A stretch of 64,000 bases of DNA from Bacteroidales bacterium (GTDB lineage Bacteria; Bacteroidota; Bacteroidia; Bacteroidales; UBA932): positions 109,173 to 173,172 of the forward strand of contig JAEEQS010000003.1 of the NCBI GenBank assembly GCA_016285455.1, given 5' to 3'. Both the position numbers and the translations under genes were made by a program. The notes beneath the pieces are model-generated. The model did no database searches. It saw only the letters and a program-made list of their open reading frames with translations, and was not told the DNA's origin. Below, one piece after another: positions 1-8,982 of the stretch. The first letter of the stretch is position 1; each line of letters opens with the position of its first letter.

Positions 1-1110
1 GATTTGCGTGCAGACCGCCAGCCGGAATTCACCCAGATTGACTGCGAAATGAGCTTTGTTGAAAGAGAGGATGTTCTTCAGATGTTCGAAGGCCTTGTAA
101 AGCATCTTTTCAGGGAAGTCAAGGGCATTGAGTTCAACGAGCCTTTCGAGAGAATCACATACGACGAGGCGATGGAATACTTCGGAAGCGACAAGCCAGA
201 CCTGAGGTTTGGAATGCAGATGCACGACATCACTTCCGCCGTTCAGGGGCACGGTTTCTCAGTATTCGACAGCGCCGAGTATGTGGGAGCCATTGCAGTT
301 CCGGGATGCGCCGGCTATTCCCGCAAGCAGACAGACGAGCTCACCGAGTGGGTAAAACGTCCTCAGGTTGGAGCCAAAGGTTTGGTATTCATAAAGCTCG
401 GCGATGAAGTTAAATCTTCAATCGACAAGTTCTACACGCCTGAACAAATTCAGGAAATTGCCAATAAGTGTGACGCAAACAAGGGAGACCTGATACTGAT
501 TCTCTGTGGTCCTAAGCACAAGACACAGGTGGCTCTTGGAACTCTCCGTCTGGAGATGGGTTCTCGCCTGGGACTTAGGAAGGGAGACGTGTTCAAGCCT
601 CTTTGGGTTACGGACTTCCCTCTTCTGGAATGGGATGATGAAACTCAGCGTTTCTACGCTATGCACCATCCGTTCACTTCTCCGAAACCGGAAGATCTGG
701 ACAAGTTCTTCTCCAACGACAAGGAAGCTCTTGCAGACGTGAAGGCAAACGCTTACGATATTGTTCTCAACGGCAACGAGATAGGCGGCGGCTCTATCAG
801 AATCCACGACCGCAAGGTTCAGGAGAGAATGTTTGAGATACTGGGCTTTACCCACGAGCAGGCAGAGTACCGTTTTGGCTTCCTGATGAATGCATTCAAG
901 TTCGGCGCTCCGCCTCACGGAGGTCTGGCATTCGGATTCGACAGGCTTTGCGCCCTGTTCGGAGGCCAGGAAACCATCCGCGACTACATAGCATTCCCTA
1001 AGAACAATATGGGAAGAGACGTTATGGCTGAGGCTCCGTCTGTAATCGATGATTCCCAGATGGATGAACTCTTCCTCAAGAGCACTTACAAGAAAGAAGA
1101 AACCAAATAA
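1..1110 (+). CDS. aspS: Aspartyl-tRNA synthetase, C-terminal part (5' end outside window)
   Basis: Cytoplasmic class II aminoacyl-tRNA synthetase that charges tRNA-Asp. The reading frame is open from base 1, so the track's TTG start at base 4 is an artefact of the window edge. What is present begins in class II motif 2 ([12 protein letters not shown]), runs through the inserted GAD-type domain of bacterial AspRS, and ends with motif 3 ([16 protein letters not shown]), which binds ATP. The roughly 215-residue N-terminal anticodon-binding OB domain and motif 1 lie upstream. The visible 369 residues match the C-terminal two thirds of the family's usual length of about 590. yqeY follows after 11 bases and rnhB after that, so the three are probably co-transcribed. 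No damage is seen. Confidence 0.97.
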   Translation, partial: DLRADRQPEFTQIDCEMSFVEREDVLQMFEGLVKHLFREVKGIEFNEPFERITYDEAMEYFGSDKPDLRFGMQMHDITSAVQGHGFSVFDSAEYVGAIAVPGCAGYSRKQTDELTEWVKRPQVGAKGLVFIKLGDEVKSSIDKFYTPEQIQEIANKCDANKGDLILILCGPKHKTQVALGTLRLEMGSRLGLRKGDVFKPLWVTDFPLLEWDDETQRFYAMHHPFTSPKPEDLDKFFSNDKEALADVKANAYDIVLNGNEIGGGSIRIHDRKVQERMFEILGFTHEQAEYRFGFLMNAFKFGAPPHGGLAFGFDRLCALFGGQETIRDYIAFPKNNMGRDVMAEAPSVIDDSQMDELFLKSTYKKEETK

Positions 1111-1121
1111 AACACAACAAT

Positions 1122-1589
1122 ATGGCATTGGAAAAACAGATTCAGGAAGGAATCAAGCAGGCGATGATTGCAAAGGACAAGACTCGTCTGGAAAGCCTTA
1201 GGGCCATCAAGTCCCAGATACTTCTGGCAAAGACCGCTGAAGGGGCAAAACTGGAGGAAGACGGAAGCCTTTCCGATGACCAGATTCTCAAGCTCATCCA
1301 GAAGCTTGTAAAGCAGCATCAGGAAAGCGCCGATCTCTACACCCAGAACAACCGTCCTGAGCTTGCTGAGGCAGAACTAGCCGAGGCAAAAGTTATGGAA
1401 GCTTTTCTTCCAAAGCAGATGACCGCTGAAGAACTTCAGGCGGAGATTAAAAACATCATCGCCGAGGTTGGGGCATCTTCTATGAAGGATATGGGAAAGG
1501 TTATGGGTTGCGCTTCCAAGCGTCTTGCCGGAAAGGCTGAAGGCAAGGCAATTGCAGACGCCGTTAAAGCAGCTCTTTCCGCTCTCTAA
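1122..1589 (+). CDS. yqeY: GatB/YqeY domain protein
   Basis: A 155-residue protein matching the stand-alone YqeY family, which resembles the C-terminal tRNA-binding domain of the GatB subunit of tRNA-dependent amidotransferase. Its biochemical role is not established; tRNA binding is inferred from that similarity. It is mostly helical, with an N-terminal segment (LEKQIQEGIKQAMIAKDK) and a C-terminal segment (MGKVMGCASKRLAGKAEGKAIADAV) typical of the family, and is of normal length. The start is the ATG 11 bases after aspS; the leader (AACACAACAAT) is A-rich with no Shine-Dalgarno site, as expected in Bacteroidota. It lies between aspS and rnhB in an apparent operon. Confidence 0.9.
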   Translation: MALEKQIQEGIKQAMIAKDKTRLESLRAIKSQILLAKTAEGAKLEEDGSLSDDQILKLIQKLVKQHQESADLYTQNNRPELAEAELAEAKVMEAFLPKQMTAEELQAEIKNIIAEVGASSMKDMGKVMGCASKRLAGKAEGKAIADAVKAALSAL

Positions 1590-1590
1590 G

Positions 1591-2241
1591 ATGCTGCTTC
1601 CATATTATTTGAAAAATACAATTGAAGCGGGCACGGACGAGGCCGGAAGAGGGCCTCTGGCTGGTCCTGTTGTTGCAGCCGCCGTTGTGCTTCCGCTGGA
1701 AGACAATCCACTGCTGACTCATCCTCATCTTACCGATTCCAAGAAACTTACAGAAAAGCAAAGGGAAGAGCTCCGTCCGCTTATTATGGAACACGCCCTG
1801 GCATACGGAATAGCAAGAGTAGAAGCGGAAGAGATTGATAAGATCAACATTCTTAATGCTTCCATTCTGGCAATGCACAAAGCCATCGCTGAGGTTGAGG
1901 AAAAACTGAAAAAACTCAACAAGAAATTTCTTCTTCAGCACATAATTTCAGATGGCAATAAGTTTCATCCCTATACTTCAAAAATCCAGAAGAAAACCAT
2001 TCCTCACCATACGATTGTAAAGGGTGATGCAACCTATATTTCCATTGCCGCCGCATCTATACTGGCAAAAACGGAGAGAGACCACATAATGGACTCTCTC
2101 TCAGAAATCTATCCTCAATACGGCTGGAAGAAAAATAAGGCCTATCCCACTAAAGACCACAGAGATGCAATAGCCAAATACGGCCCAACCCCCTACCACC
2201 GGATGAGCTTCCGGCTTCTTCCAGACCCTACACTTTTCTAA
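1591..2241 (+). CDS. rnhB: Ribonuclease HII
   Basis: Endonuclease that cuts RNA in RNA:DNA hybrids and removes misincorporated ribonucleotides. The catalytic acidic residues are visible in GTDEAGRGPLAGPV near the N-terminus, in ISDGNKF and in the later KGDATYISIAAASILAKTERD block; the family's HRxSF end is present (YHRMSF). At 216 residues it has the usual length. The track starts the ORF at 1525, inside yqeY; the ATG at 1591, one base after the yqeY stop, gives the conserved N-terminus. The stop codon overlaps the stop of the convergent mrp gene by 4 bases. Confidence 0.96.
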   Translation: MLLPYYLKNTIEAGTDEAGRGPLAGPVVAAAVVLPLEDNPLLTHPHLTDSKKLTEKQREELRPLIMEHALAYGIARVEAEEIDKINILNASILAMHKAIAEVEEKLKKLNKKFLLQHIISDGNKFHPYTSKIQKKTIPHHTIVKGDATYISIAAASILAKTERDHIMDSLSEIYPQYGWKKNKAYPTKDHRDAIAKYGPTPYHRMSFRLLPDPTLF

Positions 2242-3332
2242 GCAATCGCCTCGGCGACTTTGAGGAAGCAGTCTTTGACTATCTCGTTGTCAAGAGCTGC
2301 AGGATGGCCGAAGTCTCCGCCTTCCATAATGCCCATTACAACAGGAATCTGGCCAAGAAGAGGGACTCCGTATTTATCTGCCATATCCTGTCCGCCATCT
2401 CTTCCGAAGATGAAGTATTTATGGTCTGGGAGTTCTTCAGGAGTGAACCAGCTCATATTTTCTATGATGCCGAGGATAGGGGTTCTGACGTCTTTGTTCT
2501 GGAACATGTTGATTCCTTTTTCCACATCGGCAAGAGCAATCTTCTGAGGAGTGGTTACGATGATGGCACCTGTTAGCGGAATCTCCTGAACCATAGTGAT
2601 ATGGATGTCTCCCGTTCCTGGAGGAAGATCTATCAGAAGATAGTCAAGCTCTCCCCATTTTACTTCATAGGCAAGTTGCTTGAGGGCGCCGCAGGCCATA
2701 GGGCCTCTCCAGATAAGGGCCTGTTCCGGTTTGGCGAAATAGCCTATGCTCATCCACTTGACTCCGTACTTTTCTATGGGAACTATGAGATCTTTCAGCT
2801 GGCCGTTTCTTTCTTCCTGGGTGATTGGCGGAACGTCATCTTCAGTGCCCGTCATCTTTGGAACGGAAGGGCCGTAAACATCGGCGTCCAGAAGGCCTAC
2901 CTTATATCCTTTCTGGCTCAAGGCGATGGCTAGATTAACCGCAACGGAAGACTTGCCCACGCCACCTTTTCCGGAGGCTATCGCGATGATATTCTTTACG
3001 TTTTCAAGCTCCTGCTTGTCTAGTTGTCCCCTTCCTAATTCTCCGCTCTTGTGTCCGGTGGCTTTCTTGGTATCTATAAGAACGAGAATGTTTGTCTTTG
3101 CTTTTGGAAAGGCTCTTTTGAGAGTTTTCTCGCAGGCTTCCTTTACGGAGTTTGCCATAGGGTCATTCCGATGGAAAACAAGCCGGAACTTGATAGTCCC
3201 GGCATTGTCTTCATCAGCTCCCTCTGATTTGTATTCGAGATTCTGAACCAGGCTCAGCTCCATTACGCTGCGTTCATATTCCGGATGGAATACCGAGTTC
3301 AGAGCCTCTTCAATATCAGATATCTGAATCAT
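2238..3332 (-). CDS. mrp: Mrp/NBP35-family P-loop ATPase (Fe-S carrier), lacking the CxxC motif
   Basis: Cytoplasmic ATPase of the Mrp/ApbC family, thought to carry or insert Fe-S clusters. Residues 1-95 form the DUF59/MIP18-like N-terminal domain. The deviant Walker A (SGKGGVGKSS) follows at about 119, with LLDADVYGPS and LLIDLPPGTGD further on. In most Mrp proteins a CPxC pair after ENMSxF binds a bridging cluster; here the stretch reads ENMSWFTPEELPDHKYFIFG and the protein has no CxxC anywhere. From memory, Bacteroidota homologues share this feature. It is probably transcribed with the S46 peptidase gene, which ends 14 bases upstream. Confidence 0.94.
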   Translation of the reverse strand: MIQISDIEEALNSVFHPEYERSVMELSLVQNLEYKSEGADEDNAGTIKFRLVFHRNDPMANSVKEACEKTLKRAFPKAKTNILVLIDTKKATGHKSGELGRGQLDKQELENVKNIIAIASGKGGVGKSSVAVNLAIALSQKGYKVGLLDADVYGPSVPKMTGTEDDVPPITQEERNGQLKDLIVPIEKYGVKWMSIGYFAKPEQALIWRGPMACGALKQLAYEVKWGELDYLLIDLPPGTGDIHITMVQEIPLTGAIIVTTPQKIALADVEKGINMFQNKDVRTPILGIIENMSWFTPEELPDHKYFIFGRDGGQDMADKYGVPLLGQIPVVMGIMEGGDFGHPAALDNEIVKDCFLKVAEAIA

Positions 3333-3346
3333 TATTTTTGCTTTTG

Positions 3347-5476
3347 TTATTTCTTGATATCCATTTCATTCAGCAGATATCCAGCGCCACCGAACTTGTC
3401 AATTATGAACAGAACGTAGCGGATATCAACGTTGATGCACCTCTGGAGATTTGGCTCAAAGATAATATCTCCGCTCATTGCTTCCCAGTTGCCGTCAAAG
3501 GCAAGGCCGATGAGTTCTCCCTTGCCGTTAAGCACGTCGCTTCCGGAGTTTCCGCCGGTGATGTCGTTGTTTGTCAGGAAGCAGCAAGGCATTTCGCCGT
3601 TAGGCATCGCATACTGTCCGTAGTCTTTTGCAAGGTAGAGTTCCTTCAGCTTTGCTGGAACAACAAACTCAGGATCGTCCGGATTCTCCTTCTGCATAAC
3701 TCCCTCAAGGGTAGTGTAGTAGTTGTATTCTACGGCATCCTTTGGAGAATATCCGCCAACGCTTCCGTAGGTAAGCCTCATAGTGAAGTTGGCGTCTGGA
3801 TAGATTGGGTTGTCACCGTTCTTTTCCATCAGGCCTTTCATATAGGCTTTCTTTGCCTTTGCAAATGCCTCGGAATCTTTGTTCACTTCTTCCATCATAG
3901 GACGATAGGAAGTGGAGAATTCCATAAGATACTGAACGGCTGGATCGTTTCTCAGATCGTAAGTTGTATCGCTGAAAGAAGCAATAGCCTTTTCCTGATC
4001 GGTGAATACGGTGTTGTCAAAAATGTTGTCAACATACTTGTCAACATCTCCTCCAAACTTCTCGTCTATTGTCTTGTAGCACTGAGGAATATAGTTAGGC
4101 TCGGTGACATACTCCTTGAAAGTCTTCAGCAGAACTTTGCTGGTCTTTCTGTCGAGCTCAGGAGAATAATCTTTGTAGAAATTTTCTGTGGATTTCTTGA
4201 ATGTCTCTATGTCTTCCGGCTTGCGGACTCTCAGAGCTCTTGACGCTGGCTGGAGAACCTCCACGTTGTTGAGGGTTTCCATAAGGTAAACCAGAGCGGT
4301 GTAAGCTTTGCCTCTCTTGGCAACGGCGCTGTTGATAACATCTATGCAATCTCCATATTCAGCCTGCCTTTCATCGGTGAGAGAAGCCCACTCCTTGAAA
4401 GCCTTTTCTTCATCAGCTCTTCTTTCTGCAGTGTTAAGTTTTGCAAAGGTTTCGTTCATTCCAATGGAATTCTTGCGATAGTTGGAAGAAGAGGCAAACT
4501 TGTTGGCATACTGGATGTTGGTCTTCTGGTCTGCTCTCATTGCAGCTCTCCAGACATCTTCCTTTGCGGTTCTGGAAATAATTCTAGGCTCGTTCTGCGC
4601 GTCGCGGCGGTCTATTACCTCCTGGCTGGTCAGATAGCGGTCTGTGCTGCCAGGGAAACCGATGATCATTGCAAAGTCGCCAGGCTTGTAGCCCTTGAGA
4701 GAAATGCTCAGGAACTTCTTAGGAGAATAAGGAACATTATCTGCTGAATATTCTGCAGGATTGTTATCCTTGTCTGCATAAATGCGGAAAACAGAGAAAT
4801 CTCCGGTATGTCTAGGCCACTCCCAGTTATCTGTCTCGCCTCCGAACTTTCCGATTGAGGAAGGCGGAGCGCCAACAAAGCGGATATCCTTGAAAGTCTT
4901 GGAAACCACAATGTAATAAGCATTGCCTTCGTAGAATGAAACAACTCTTGCCGTAAGGTATTTGTCATCTCCAACGGCGTTCTTTGTAAGGGAATCGCGG
5001 AAATTCTTCAGATACCCTTCGCCTTTTCTGCCGCCTAATTCTTCAGCCTTCTTCTCGGCGTCGAGCATAATGTCTGTAACGTCTATAAAACGGTCAATGA
5101 AGGTTACGCTCAGGCCTGGAGCGGGAAGTTCCTGGTCTCGGCTCATTGCCCAGAATCCGTCTCTGAGATAATCGTGGTCTGTGCTGGAAAGTTTCTGGAT
5201 GCTGGAGTATCCGCAATGGTGGTTGGTGAAAACCAGACCCTGGCCGGATACCACTTCTGCAGTACAACCGCCACCAAAAATCATAATGGCATCTTTGAGA
5301 GAAGAGTTGTTGATGTCGTAAATCTGCTTTGCGGTAAGTTTGCAGCCCTTCTGCTTCATTACCTTGATGTTCATCTTTTCCAGAAGAGGCAGAAGCCACA
5401 TTCCTTCATCTGCGGATGCTGAAAATGGAACCATCAGCATCAGCGCAAGAGCTAAGAGTTTGAATTTTTTAATCAT
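3347..5476 (-). CDS. S46-family dipeptidyl-peptidase (DPP7/DPP11 type)
   Basis: Secreted or periplasmic serine exopeptidase that removes dipeptides from peptide N-termini, supplying amino acids to asaccharolytic or mixed-diet Bacteroidales. A signal peptide (about residues 1-22, ending FSASA) precedes a chymotrypsin-like double-barrel fold. The catalytic His lies in TNHHCGY (about 86-87), the Asp in the ETDNWEWPRHTGDF region and the Ser in TGGNSGSDV (about 644). The S1 position that is Arg in Asp/Glu-specific DPP11 is Gly here (FDGNWE, about 662), as in DPP7, which prefers hydrophobic P1 residues. The length of 709 is typical. mrp follows 14 bases downstream. Confidence 0.95.
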   Translation of the reverse strand: MIKKFKLLALALMLMVPFSASADEGMWLLPLLEKMNIKVMKQKGCKLTAKQIYDINNSSLKDAIMIFGGGCTAEVVSGQGLVFTNHHCGYSSIQKLSSTDHDYLRDGFWAMSRDQELPAPGLSVTFIDRFIDVTDIMLDAEKKAEELGGRKGEGYLKNFRDSLTKNAVGDDKYLTARVVSFYEGNAYYIVVSKTFKDIRFVGAPPSSIGKFGGETDNWEWPRHTGDFSVFRIYADKDNNPAEYSADNVPYSPKKFLSISLKGYKPGDFAMIIGFPGSTDRYLTSQEVIDRRDAQNEPRIISRTAKEDVWRAAMRADQKTNIQYANKFASSSNYRKNSIGMNETFAKLNTAERRADEEKAFKEWASLTDERQAEYGDCIDVINSAVAKRGKAYTALVYLMETLNNVEVLQPASRALRVRKPEDIETFKKSTENFYKDYSPELDRKTSKVLLKTFKEYVTEPNYIPQCYKTIDEKFGGDVDKYVDNIFDNTVFTDQEKAIASFSDTTYDLRNDPAVQYLMEFSTSYRPMMEEVNKDSEAFAKAKKAYMKGLMEKNGDNPIYPDANFTMRLTYGSVGGYSPKDAVEYNYYTTLEGVMQKENPDDPEFVVPAKLKELYLAKDYGQYAMPNGEMPCCFLTNNDITGGNSGSDVLNGKGELIGLAFDGNWEAMSGDIIFEPNLQRCINVDIRYVLFIIDKFGGAGYLLNEMDIKK

Positions 5477-5516
5477 ATAGAAACTTTTTTGAGTTTATAA
5501 TTCAACTGGTTTGCAC

Positions 5517-5524
5517 TATCTTTG
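5517..5524 (+). promoter_or_regulatory. Candidate -7 box (TATCTTTG) for glycerate kinase
   Basis: Exact match to the Bacteroidales housekeeping -7 element TAnnTTTG, 24 bases before the chosen ATG. No TTTG lies at the usual 19-20 base spacing upstream, so support is only from the -7 box and the position. Confidence 0.45.
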
Positions 5525-5548
5525 ATAGCGGTTGTAAAAGTAATCAAA

Positions 5549-6763
5549 ATGGCACTACAAAACAAAAAGAGAATACTCCGCGTGCTGATGTGTCCAGACA
5601 AATTCAAGGGCGGCCTGAGTTCTCTGGAAGTTTCCTCAGCGATAAGGGAAGGTTTGGAGAAAGTTTTGGGACGGAAGGCTTCTTTCCAGATGGTGGAAAT
5701 GGCCGACGGCGGAGACGGGAGCGCGGACCTTTTTGGCAAGATCCTGGGGGCTGAAAAGATAGAATGCCGCGTATGCGGCCCTCTTGGAAACGAAATACCG
5801 GCTTATTATATGTTATGCCGAACTGGCGGAGAGCATCCCGTGGCCTTTGTTGAGTGTGCCAAAGCCTGCGGTCTTGCCATTGTTCCACCGGAAAAAAGGA
5901 ATCCTCTGGTAACAACCACTTTTGGAGTGGGGCAGCTTCTGCGCGATGCTTTGGACAAGGGAGCCAGAACAATTTACATTGGCGTTGGAGGAACTTCTTC
6001 CAACGACCTTGGCTGCGGTATGCTTCAGGGGCTGGGCTTTGGACTTGGCCTTCCGCTTGGAGTCAGGGCCTGCGGCGGAAATCTCCGCCAGATAGGGAAG
6101 GTTGAGGATCCTTCAGATGCCGATATCTTTGAAAAGCTAACAAACGCCAGATTTATAATAATCAACGATGTGGATAATCCGCTTTGCGGACCGGGGGGAG
6201 CAGCCCAGATGTATTCCCCGCAAAAGGGGGCGGACAGAAAAACTGCCTTGCGCCTGGATAAAGACGCCAAGGATTTTCTCACCAGATGCGGAAAGACTTC
6301 CTTCTCAAAGACAGAAGCCCAGGAGGCGTCAATGTTTCCAGGAGCTGGAACCGCGGGAGGAATGGGCTTTGGCTTTATGCATTTTCTGGGGGCTGAATCC
6401 ATCGGCGGCTTCAGATTTTTTGGTGACGCCCTTCAGAATATTTCTGCCAAAATCGCCGAGGCGGATATTATTGTAACCGGAGAAGGAAGCCTCGATTCCC
6501 AGAGCCTTCAGGGGAAGGTGGTCGGGGGCTTGTGTACCCGCCTTCTTTCTTGTCCGGGGGTGGAGAGCAAGCGCCTGTGGATGTTTTGCGGAAGGAGTCT
6601 CATAAAAGCGGAAGAGCTATTCCCGCAGGGCGGCGGGCCTATGGCCAAGATATTCCAACTTGCAGATATAGAGCCTAATATGAAAATCAGAATGAAGCGC
6701 GAATACGAGATTTTAGCTAAGCTTGCCTTTGGAGCTGCCGCTGAATTGGAAGCGTTCCTATAG
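5549..6763 (+). CDS. Glycerate kinase (GlxK/GarK type)
   Basis: Cytoplasmic kinase that phosphorylates glycerate with ATP, linking glycerate or glyoxylate metabolism to lower glycolysis. Family blocks are clear: MCPDKFKGGLSSLEV at the start, MADGGDGSAD, GVGGTSSNDLGCGM and VTGEGSLDSQSLQGKV. The 404-residue length is slightly above the usual 380. The track starts at a TTG at 5522, but that region holds the -7 promoter box; the ATG at 5549 is the natural start. The stop codon lies inside a terminator hairpin, so this looks like a single-gene transcript divergent from the S46 peptidase gene. Confidence 0.93.
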   Translation: MALQNKKRILRVLMCPDKFKGGLSSLEVSSAIREGLEKVLGRKASFQMVEMADGGDGSADLFGKILGAEKIECRVCGPLGNEIPAYYMLCRTGGEHPVAFVECAKACGLAIVPPEKRNPLVTTTFGVGQLLRDALDKGARTIYIGVGGTSSNDLGCGMLQGLGFGLGLPLGVRACGGNLRQIGKVEDPSDADIFEKLTNARFIIINDVDNPLCGPGGAAQMYSPQKGADRKTALRLDKDAKDFLTRCGKTSFSKTEAQEASMFPGAGTAGGMGFGFMHFLGAESIGGFRFFGDALQNISAKIAEADIIVTGEGSLDSQSLQGKVVGGLCTRLLSCPGVESKRLWMFCGRSLIKAEELFPQGGGPMAKIFQLADIEPNMKIRMKREYEILAKLAFGAAAELEAFL

Positions 6764-6781
6764 GAACGGGGCGTTTTTTTT
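6753..6781 (+). terminator. Rho-independent terminator overlapping the glycerate kinase stop codon
   Basis: Perfect 6-bp inverted repeat CGTTCC-TATA-GGAACG, with the TAG stop at 6761-6763 spanning the end of the loop, then GGGCG and an eight-T run. The stem is short and the T run begins five bases later, so the call is good but not certain. Confidence 0.65.
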
Positions 6782-6783
6782 CT

Positions 6784-6791
6784 TAATTTTG
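6784..6791 (+). promoter_or_regulatory. Candidate -7 box (TAATTTTG) for the EF-G paralogue
   Basis: Match to TAnnTTTG directly after the upstream T run and 40 bases before the EF-G ATG. No clear -33 TTTG. It is the only candidate in this 68-base gap. Confidence 0.4.
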
Positions 6792-6831
6792 GCGTCTTGA
6801 ATTTGAAACAAGAAACAAATAATCAATAACA

Positions 6832-8982
6832 ATGAAGACATACGAAACCAAAAACGTAAGGAATGTCGTTCTGCTGGGAAGCCCTAAATCGGGCAAGACT
6901 ACCTTTGCGGAAAGCATGATGTTCGAGGGCAAGGTCATAGACCGCCGCGGCTCTATCGAGGGCAAAAACACAATGAGTGACAATACCGAGATAGAGCAGA
7001 TTTATCAGAGATCTATTTATTCAACACTCCTTTACACGGAGTACAACGACACCAAGTTCAACATCATAGACACTCCGGGTTCCGATGACTTTGTTGGCGG
7101 AGTTTATTCTGCTTTCACTGTATGCGACAGCGGAATCGTTCTGGTGAACGCAACCCAGGGCGTGGAGGTTGGAACAGAGCTGTTCATCCGCCAGGCCCAG
7201 AAGGCCGGAAAGCCAATCGTTATTGCAGTAAACCAGCTGGATAGCGACAAGGCAGACTGGCACCAGGCAATCGAGAGCCTTAAGAACGTTTACGGCGGCA
7301 AGATAGTTCAGGTTCAGTTCCCTGTAGCTGTTGGCGCAGACTTCAACGCATTCGTGGATGTGCTGAAGATGAAGATGTACCGCTTCAAAGACGAGAACGG
7401 AACACGCGAGGAACTGGATATTCCTGCAGACCTTCAGGCAGAAGCTGAAGAGCTTCAGCAGCAGCTGATAGAGAAGGCAGCCGAGAACGACGAGCAGCTT
7501 ATGGAGATCTTCTTTGACAAGGGAAGTCTTTCCGAGGACGAGGTTCGTTCCGGACTGAGGGCAGGAATGCTCAACGATGAGATATTCCCTGTATTCTGCC
7601 TTTCAGCAAAGAAAGACATCGGCGTAAAGAGAGTGATGGAATTTGTTATCAACACTCTTCCAAACCCAGGCGAACACGAGAACGAGCTCAAAGACGGCGG
7701 AAAGGTTAAGGTTGACTCTTCCGCTCCTACAGCCCTGTTTTTCTACAAGACCGCTCTGGAACAGCATCTTGGAGATGTTGCTTACTTCAAGGTTATGACC
7801 GGTACTCTCAAGGAGGGAATGGACCTTGTAAATCCTGAGACCGGAGACAAGGAAAGAGTTTCCATCATCTATGCCGCTGCAGGAAAGAAGAGAGAAAAAC
7901 TTTCCGAGATGAAGGCCGGAGATATAGGCTGCACCGTTAAGCTCAAGAGCGTAAAGGCAGGACAGACCCTGTGCAACGGATGCGAGACCGTATTTGCTCC
8001 AACCCGCTTCCCGGATCCTAAGTTCCGCACCGCCATCAAGGCAAAGGAGGAGAAAGATGAGGAGAAGCTCGGCGAAATCCTCAACCGCGCATCTGCAGAG
8101 GATCCTACAATCGTAGTTGAATACTCAAAGGAACTCAAGCAGACCATCCTTTCCGGTCAGGGAGAGCATCACATCAACATTCTCAAGTGGAAGATCAATA
8201 ACGTGGACAAGCTGGAGATAGAGCTTATGGCTCCTAAGATCCCTTACCGCGAGACCATTACAAAGGTTGCAAGGGCAGATTACCGCCACAAGAAGCAGTC
8301 CGGCGGCGCCGGCCAGTTTGGTGAAGTTCACCTGCTCATAGAGCCTTACTATGAGGGCAAGCCAGAGAACAACAAGTTCAAGGTAGACAACCAGGAGATG
8401 GTTCTCAACGTTAAGGGCAAAGAGGAATATCCTCTGGAGTGGGGCGGAAAGCTCGAGTACTACAACTGCGTTGTGGGAGGAGCAATCGACGCTCGCTTTA
8501 TGCCAGCTATCCTCAAGGGTATAATGGAGAAGATGACCGAGGGTCCTCTTACCGGATCCTACGCCCGCGACATCCGCGTTTATGTTTATGACGGAAAGAT
8601 GCACCCGGTTGACTCCAATGAGCTTTCATTCAAGCTTGCCGCCAGGAACGCCTTCAAGGAGGCCTTTAAGAAGGCAGGTCCTAAGATCATGGAGCCTATC
8701 TACAACATCGAGGTAATGGTTCCGTCTGACGCAATGGGAGATGTTATGAGTGACCTTCAGAACCGCCGCGCCCTCATAGAGGGAATGCAGAGCGAGAACG
8801 GCTTTGAGGTCATCAAGGCAAGAATCCCGCTTGCAGAGCTTTACAGATATTCAACCACACTCAGCTCCCTGACTTCAGGCCGCGCAACCTTCACCCAGAA
8901 GTTCGCAGAGTACCAGCAGGTTCCTGCAGACGTTCAGGAGAAGCTGCTGAAGGCTTACGAGGAGAGCGAAAAGGAAGAATAA
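6832..8982 (+). CDS. Elongation factor G paralogue with altered GTPase motifs (EF-G2 type)
   Basis: A 716-residue translational GTPase with all EF-G domains, related to the ribosomal translocase. The P-loop is GSPKSGKTT (16-24) instead of the usual AHIDAGKTT. The switch I RGIT motif reads RSIY (60-63). The G3 motif is DTPGSDDF (80-87), with Ser84 in place of the catalytic His of DTPGHVDF. G4 is NQLD (134-137). The lepA product in this window keeps normal motifs, so the changes are specific. They fit the Bacteroides EF-G2 group, reported to drive translocation without GTP hydrolysis and to matter under starvation and in gut colonisation. lolD overlaps its stop (TAATG). The main fusA is not in the window. 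Confidence 0.92.
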   Translation: MKTYETKNVRNVVLLGSPKSGKTTFAESMMFEGKVIDRRGSIEGKNTMSDNTEIEQIYQRSIYSTLLYTEYNDTKFNIIDTPGSDDFVGGVYSAFTVCDSGIVLVNATQGVEVGTELFIRQAQKAGKPIVIAVNQLDSDKADWHQAIESLKNVYGGKIVQVQFPVAVGADFNAFVDVLKMKMYRFKDENGTREELDIPADLQAEAEELQQQLIEKAAENDEQLMEIFFDKGSLSEDEVRSGLRAGMLNDEIFPVFCLSAKKDIGVKRVMEFVINTLPNPGEHENELKDGGKVKVDSSAPTALFFYKTALEQHLGDVAYFKVMTGTLKEGMDLVNPETGDKERVSIIYAAAGKKREKLSEMKAGDIGCTVKLKSVKAGQTLCNGCETVFAPTRFPDPKFRTAIKAKEEKDEEKLGEILNRASAEDPTIVVEYSKELKQTILSGQGEHHINILKWKINNVDKLEIELMAPKIPYRETITKVARADYRHKKQSGGAGQFGEVHLLIEPYYEGKPENNKFKVDNQEMVLNVKGKEEYPLEWGGKLEYYNCVVGGAIDARFMPAILKGIMEKMTEGPLTGSYARDIRVYVYDGKMHPVDSNELSFKLAARNAFKEAFKKAGPKIMEPIYNIEVMVPSDAMGDVMSDLQNRRALIEGMQSENGFEVIKARIPLAELYRYSTTLSSLTSGRATFTQKFAEYQQVPADVQEKLLKAYEESEKEE

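Noticed and set aside
418-1128. 236-residue minus-strand ORF opposite aspS
   Set aside because: It lies wholly across the conserved aspS frame, has no recognisable domain and no promoter. It is a shadow ORF.
3338-4243. 301-residue plus-strand ORF opposite the S46 peptidase
   Set aside because: Hydrophobic reverse-frame translation of a conserved peptidase gene; no start signals or family features.
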